Source: Promethearchaeota archaeon (GTDB lineage: Archaea; Asgardarchaeota; Lokiarchaeia; Sigyniarchaeales; SOKP01). From it: a stretch of 64,000 nucleotides of DNA. The notes below the pieces were generated by a model that saw nothing but the letters and a program-made list of their open reading frames with translations, had not been told where the DNA came from and did no database searches. The position numbers were made by a program, and so were the translations under genes. Shown here in pieces: positions 60,979-64,000 of this stretch (positions are counted from its first letter, which is position 1; each line of letters begins with the position of its first letter). The DNA lies in assembly GCA_008080735.1 (NCBI GenBank), contig SHMW01000001.1, positions 53,037 to 117,036 on the forward strand. The letters run 5' to 3'.

Positions 60979-63699
60979 CTATTTAACACGCACTATACCA
61001 TTATAACCATTTAAAGTGACCATTTGCCCATTTTTGAAGTAATTACATGCATTTGAGATATTAGTCACAGCTGGGACTCCATATTCCCTTGAAACTACCG
61101 CCCCATGGGAAAGAACTCCTCCCGTCTCAGTGATGAGTCCGCCAATTTTTGAGAAAATTGGAGTCCAACCGGGGTCTGTGCGGGGAACTACGAGAATCTC
61201 TCCCGATTTAACCTTAGAAATATCTTCAATTGTCGTCAAAACTCTTATTTTTCCTCTGATCTCACCTTGGCTTGCGGGAATGCCTTTGAAAACATGACTA
61301 TCTTCCTCATATTCGAGCCTATCATTAAACTCCCTCTTGCCAGAAATGAATTTAGGAGGAACTTTATCCTCATATCTCTCAAAGATCCTTTTTCTCTCTG
61401 CTATTTTCACCTTTAATTGCTCTTTTACTTGTTTCCGAATTTCTCGATTAATTAAAAATCTAATTTCATTTCGATATAAAAAAAAGATATCTTGGATATT
61501 TATAATATATCCTTTTTCTTGGAGAAGTTTTGCAATTTCTAGATATAAATTACGGTTTAAGGTAATCCATTTATCTAAATTAAATCTCTGAGCTTCTCTG
61601 AATTTAATATATCTTTTACTGAATTTAAGGATCGTCGAAAAAAGTTTCCATTTTGTAAATCCTAAGAATTGTGAGCGAATTTTGCTTTCGATATATTTTT
61701 TGACCAAATTTCTATGATGTTTGTTTTTCTTTTGAATTTTGCTTATTTCTTCTTCATTTTCCAACACTAATGATTGTAATATTTCAACAACATATCTCGG
61801 CTCTTCTCGCCAGCGTGGATAATACGGTTCCCGAGTAAAACCCCGGTCCCCGTACTTTATTAGGAATTTTTTCAGATTCTCATGAAAGCTCTCAATCTCG
61901 GGATCTTGATAGGATAATAATTTCTCCATAAGATTTTTTGGATTACTTTCAATGAGTAATTGCGTCAGTTTTTTACTCTTTTGCGCTTGGGATGCTAAAT
62001 TATGGATCTTTTGATTTGTTTCGGTTAATTTATGATCTAAACCAGAGATAAGGATAGGATAATATTTCAAACATTCTTGTTTTCCAATAAATTTTGTGAG
62101 CAGATATTGCACTAACAAGTTCATGCCAATATTATGCACTGGAATCCCATATCTGACGAGACGGAAATGATCCCGCATTAGAATGTCTAATTCTTCTGCT
62201 AACTGGAATAAATTTTTGAGATTTTCCTTGTTCCTAAAATTTTCTAGTTTTTTATTAAAATCTTTATAGAAAGGATTAAATTTCTCTCGTGTCCATTGAT
62301 AATACACATCATCTGTCTTAGAAATAGAACCTTGTGGATCAAAAAGCATAATTCTAAGTTCTGCTACTATTCGGCTAATAATATGGAATGGAAGATCCTT
62401 AATTGTTTCTTTCCCATATGGACCAGAGCCATTGGGGAAATAATTTAATAAATCCTCGTTTCTCATAAATGGTGGAATTTCATTTTCCACTTTTCTTTTG
62501 AGTACATCCAAGTTAAAATAAACGTGTCCATTATATAACTTCAGCAGTTTAGACTGCATTTTTTTATATCCCATTATGTTGTTTAGTTCTACATTCACAA
62601 CGTCAGTCAATTGATCTCCTAAAAGATTAAAAAACAAGGGTGTACAATTATCGTTCCAATAGTCGTCCGAATATCCCCGAGAGTAGATTATATCTTTAGA
62701 TACTTGTTTCTCTATGAATGCCGTAATTGGTCGCGTTTGTAGAATAGAGATTTCTTTATTTTCATCAATTGCCCATTCAATATCTTGAGGTTTTTGATAT
62801 AAATTTTCTATTTCCAAACCTAGTTTAGAAAGTTCTAATATTTCTTGGTCTGATAACGATATCCGTAAGCTTTCATCTTTTAATGAAGAGATAGTTTTAA
62901 TTCCTCTTTTTTGCTCTATATGGTCAGGAAATACAATATATTCCTTTTTTCCGATCTTTTTATCAATTATTTTAAAGTTATATTGGTTATCATCACATTT
63001 CTTATCAATAATGAATTGATCAGGAGAGCAGAGACCAGACATTACTGATTCTCCGAGCCCAAAATTAGATTCTATGAGCATTTCTGATTTTTTGGAGTTT
63101 GTGGGATTGACTGTGAAAAGAACACCCGCACATTTGGCTGGAACCATCTTTTGGACTATCACAGCGATTTTCATATTTTCATGTGGGATATTATTTTTTA
63201 TCCTATAACTGAGTGCTCTACTTGACCATAATGAGGAATAGCATTTTTTCACATGTCCTATAACATCATCAGAAGTCTTCAGATTAAGATAAGATTCATA
63301 TTGCCCGGCAAAAGACGCGTTGTCAGAGTCTTCCGAAATTGCCGAAGATCGGACTACAAAATTCTCACATGAAATATCCTTGCATCCTTGTTTTATTGTC
63401 TTTTTAAGATTCTCGGGAAATATTCCTTGTAGAATAATATCTTGGATTTCCTTAGCTGTTTCCTCGATCTTCTCAATGTTAGAAGATCCCACTTCTTGTA
63501 ACAATGAATTGATTCCTTTATAAAGATTATTCTCATGAATGAAAGAGGAATATGCATCGGTAGTAAGGACGAATCCCTCCGGAACATTAAAATTATTCTG
63601 AATCAGATTTCCTAAATTAGAAGCTTTCCCTCCTATTTTTTCTTTATAATATGTATTAATATCTTCTAATCTAATGGTTAATGGTTCGGAAATGACCAC
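60979..63699 (-). CDS. PEP-synthase/rifampicin-phosphotransferase-like dikinase
   Basis: A 906-residue protein of the dikinase family. The N-terminal 330 residues are the ATP-grasp-like PPDK_N domain: KIGGKASNLGNLIQNNFNVP, VVRSSAISEDSDNASFAGQY, CAGVLFTVNPTNSKKSEMLI, DIEWAIDENKEISILQTRPI. The middle (residues 350-780) is the substrate-binding helical part. The C-terminal swivel domain has TETGGVLSHGAVVSREYGVP with the phospho-acceptor His at about 865. This SHGAVVSREYG motif resembles rifampicin phosphotransferase more than PEP synthase, which has an additional PEP-binding domain. The natural substrate is unknown; the DUF7064-like neighbour suggests a hydrophobic compound. Confidence 0.85.
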   Translation of the reverse strand: MVISEPLTIRLEDINTYYKEKIGGKASNLGNLIQNNFNVPEGFVLTTDAYSSFIHENNLYKGINSLLQEVGSSNIEKIEETAKEIQDIILQGIFPENLKKTIKQGCKDISCENFVVRSSAISEDSDNASFAGQYESYLNLKTSDDVIGHVKKCYSSLWSSRALSYRIKNNIPHENMKIAVIVQKMVPAKCAGVLFTVNPTNSKKSEMLIESNFGLGESVMSGLCSPDQFIIDKKCDDNQYNFKIIDKKIGKKEYIVFPDHIEQKRGIKTISSLKDESLRISLSDQEILELSKLGLEIENLYQKPQDIEWAIDENKEISILQTRPITAFIEKQVSKDIIYSRGYSDDYWNDNCTPLFFNLLGDQLTDVVNVELNNIMGYKKMQSKLLKLYNGHVYFNLDVLKRKVENEIPPFMRNEDLLNYFPNGSGPYGKETIKDLPFHIISRIVAELRIMLFDPQGSISKTDDVYYQWTREKFNPFYKDFNKKLENFRNKENLKNLFQLAEELDILMRDHFRLVRYGIPVHNIGMNLLVQYLLTKFIGKQECLKYYPILISGLDHKLTETNQKIHNLASQAQKSKKLTQLLIESNPKNLMEKLLSYQDPEIESFHENLKKFLIKYGDRGFTREPYYPRWREEPRYVVEILQSLVLENEEEISKIQKKNKHHRNLVKKYIESKIRSQFLGFTKWKLFSTILKFSKRYIKFREAQRFNLDKWITLNRNLYLEIAKLLQEKGYIINIQDIFFLYRNEIRFLINREIRKQVKEQLKVKIAERKRIFERYEDKVPPKFISGKREFNDRLEYEEDSHVFKGIPASQGEIRGKIRVLTTIEDISKVKSGEILVVPRTDPGWTPIFSKIGGLITETGGVLSHGAVVSREYGVPAVTNISNACNYFKNGQMVTLNGYNGIVRVK

Positions 63700-64000
63700 C
63701 TTTAAACACCTACTAGCAAAATTTAGATAAAATTATTGGAATAAACATATATTAAACTAATTTATAGTAGCTTTTCATTTAAGCTTTCTAATATCATTTC
63801 CTAATATTAAAAATTGTTTACATTTCCTATGATTATAAATAGGAATATTGTAAAACGAATTATTATCAATCAAAATAGCTTCTTCTTGATCCTTGAGGAA
63901 GGAATTTTCCTTTTATAAAAACTTCTGAAAATAAGAAAATAATGGATTTAGCGCCTTATATAGCTAAAATTTTTATTTTATTATACTTTATAAAATATAA
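63700..64000. other. Intergenic region at the window end
   Basis: 301 AT-rich bases upstream of the dikinase gene, so its promoter should lie here on the minus strand. On the plus strand an ATG at 63942 opens a frame (MDLAPYIAKIFILLYFIKY) that runs off the window. It may be the start of a gene but is too short to judge. Confidence 0.35.

Noticed and set aside
1..64000. CRISPR arrays, rRNA genes or a prophage
   Set aside because: No regularly spaced repeats, no rRNA signatures and no capsid, portal, terminase or integrase genes were seen.

Overview
The window is an AT-rich stretch of an archaeal chromosome, most likely from an Asgard (Promethearchaeota) lineage. The archaeal core is clear: aPelota, fibrillarin/Nop5, GatD/GatE, TFB, ribosomal protein L2, proteasome alpha subunit, SBDS, exosome Rrp4/Rrp41/Rrp42 and archaeal AdoMet synthetase. 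The Asgard signal comes from eukaryote-like families: an Elf1-like zinc ribbon, two longin-domain proteins, a roadblock-like protein, AN1 zinc fingers fused to intramembrane proteases, a JAMM protease and a coiled-coil/polyproline protein. There are four tRNA genes, three with bulge-helix-bulge (BHB) introns, and no rRNA.

Layout. 1-4.8 kb: the 5' part of rtcB, a longin/winged-helix protein, cutA, then an unknown membrane protein, nucleotidyltransferase, radical SAM and GNAT set. 4.9-11.6 kb: a frameshifted mini-gene, pelota, a COG2100-type radical SAM enzyme, a coiled-coil protein, a polyproline protein, a large unknown protein and the Elf1-like factor. 11.8-20.7 kb: an undescribed, tightly packed eight-gene cluster with an AAA+ ATPase, a duplicated zinc-ribbon protein, two coiled-coil proteins (one resembling a degenerate SMC/ABC ATPase) and a tandem winged-helix protein, preceded by a perfect 15-bp inverted repeat. 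20.7-29.5 kb: an Sm-like protein, hypB, two AN1-finger membrane proteases, three copies of a membrane/left-handed-beta-helix module, small zinc ribbons, AdoMet synthetase and a flavodoxin. 29.7-43.8 kb: two regulators, rnhB, fibrillarin/Nop5, pyrD/pyrK, elp3, an unknown protein, gatE/gatD and L2. 43.9-52.6 kb: TFB, a longin paralogue, a membrane PD-(D/E)XK protein, two tandem DNA-binding/DHp/receiver proteins, tRNAs around a decayed IS200/IS605 tnpB, and a JAMM protease. 52.6-64 kb: a DUF2110-like protein, roadblock, a membrane protein, the proteasome-SBDS-exosome run, and a DUF7064-like/PEP-synthase-like pair.

Two observations stand out. First, rnhB (31756-32475) has a 30-nt in-frame insertion with two stop codons inside its invariant DEAGRG motif. 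Precise removal restores the motif, and the required junctions fall after the second base of two 3-nt bulges flanking a CGGG/CCCG helix. That is the geometry cut by archaeal tRNA-splicing endonuclease and matches the tRNA-Ser intron in the same window; RtcB, the ligase that would join the exons, is encoded at position 1. Second, the 11.8-20.7 kb cluster looks like a multi-protein machine built on an AAA+ ATPase, with a possible SMC-like/KITE-like pair, and I can match it to no named system.
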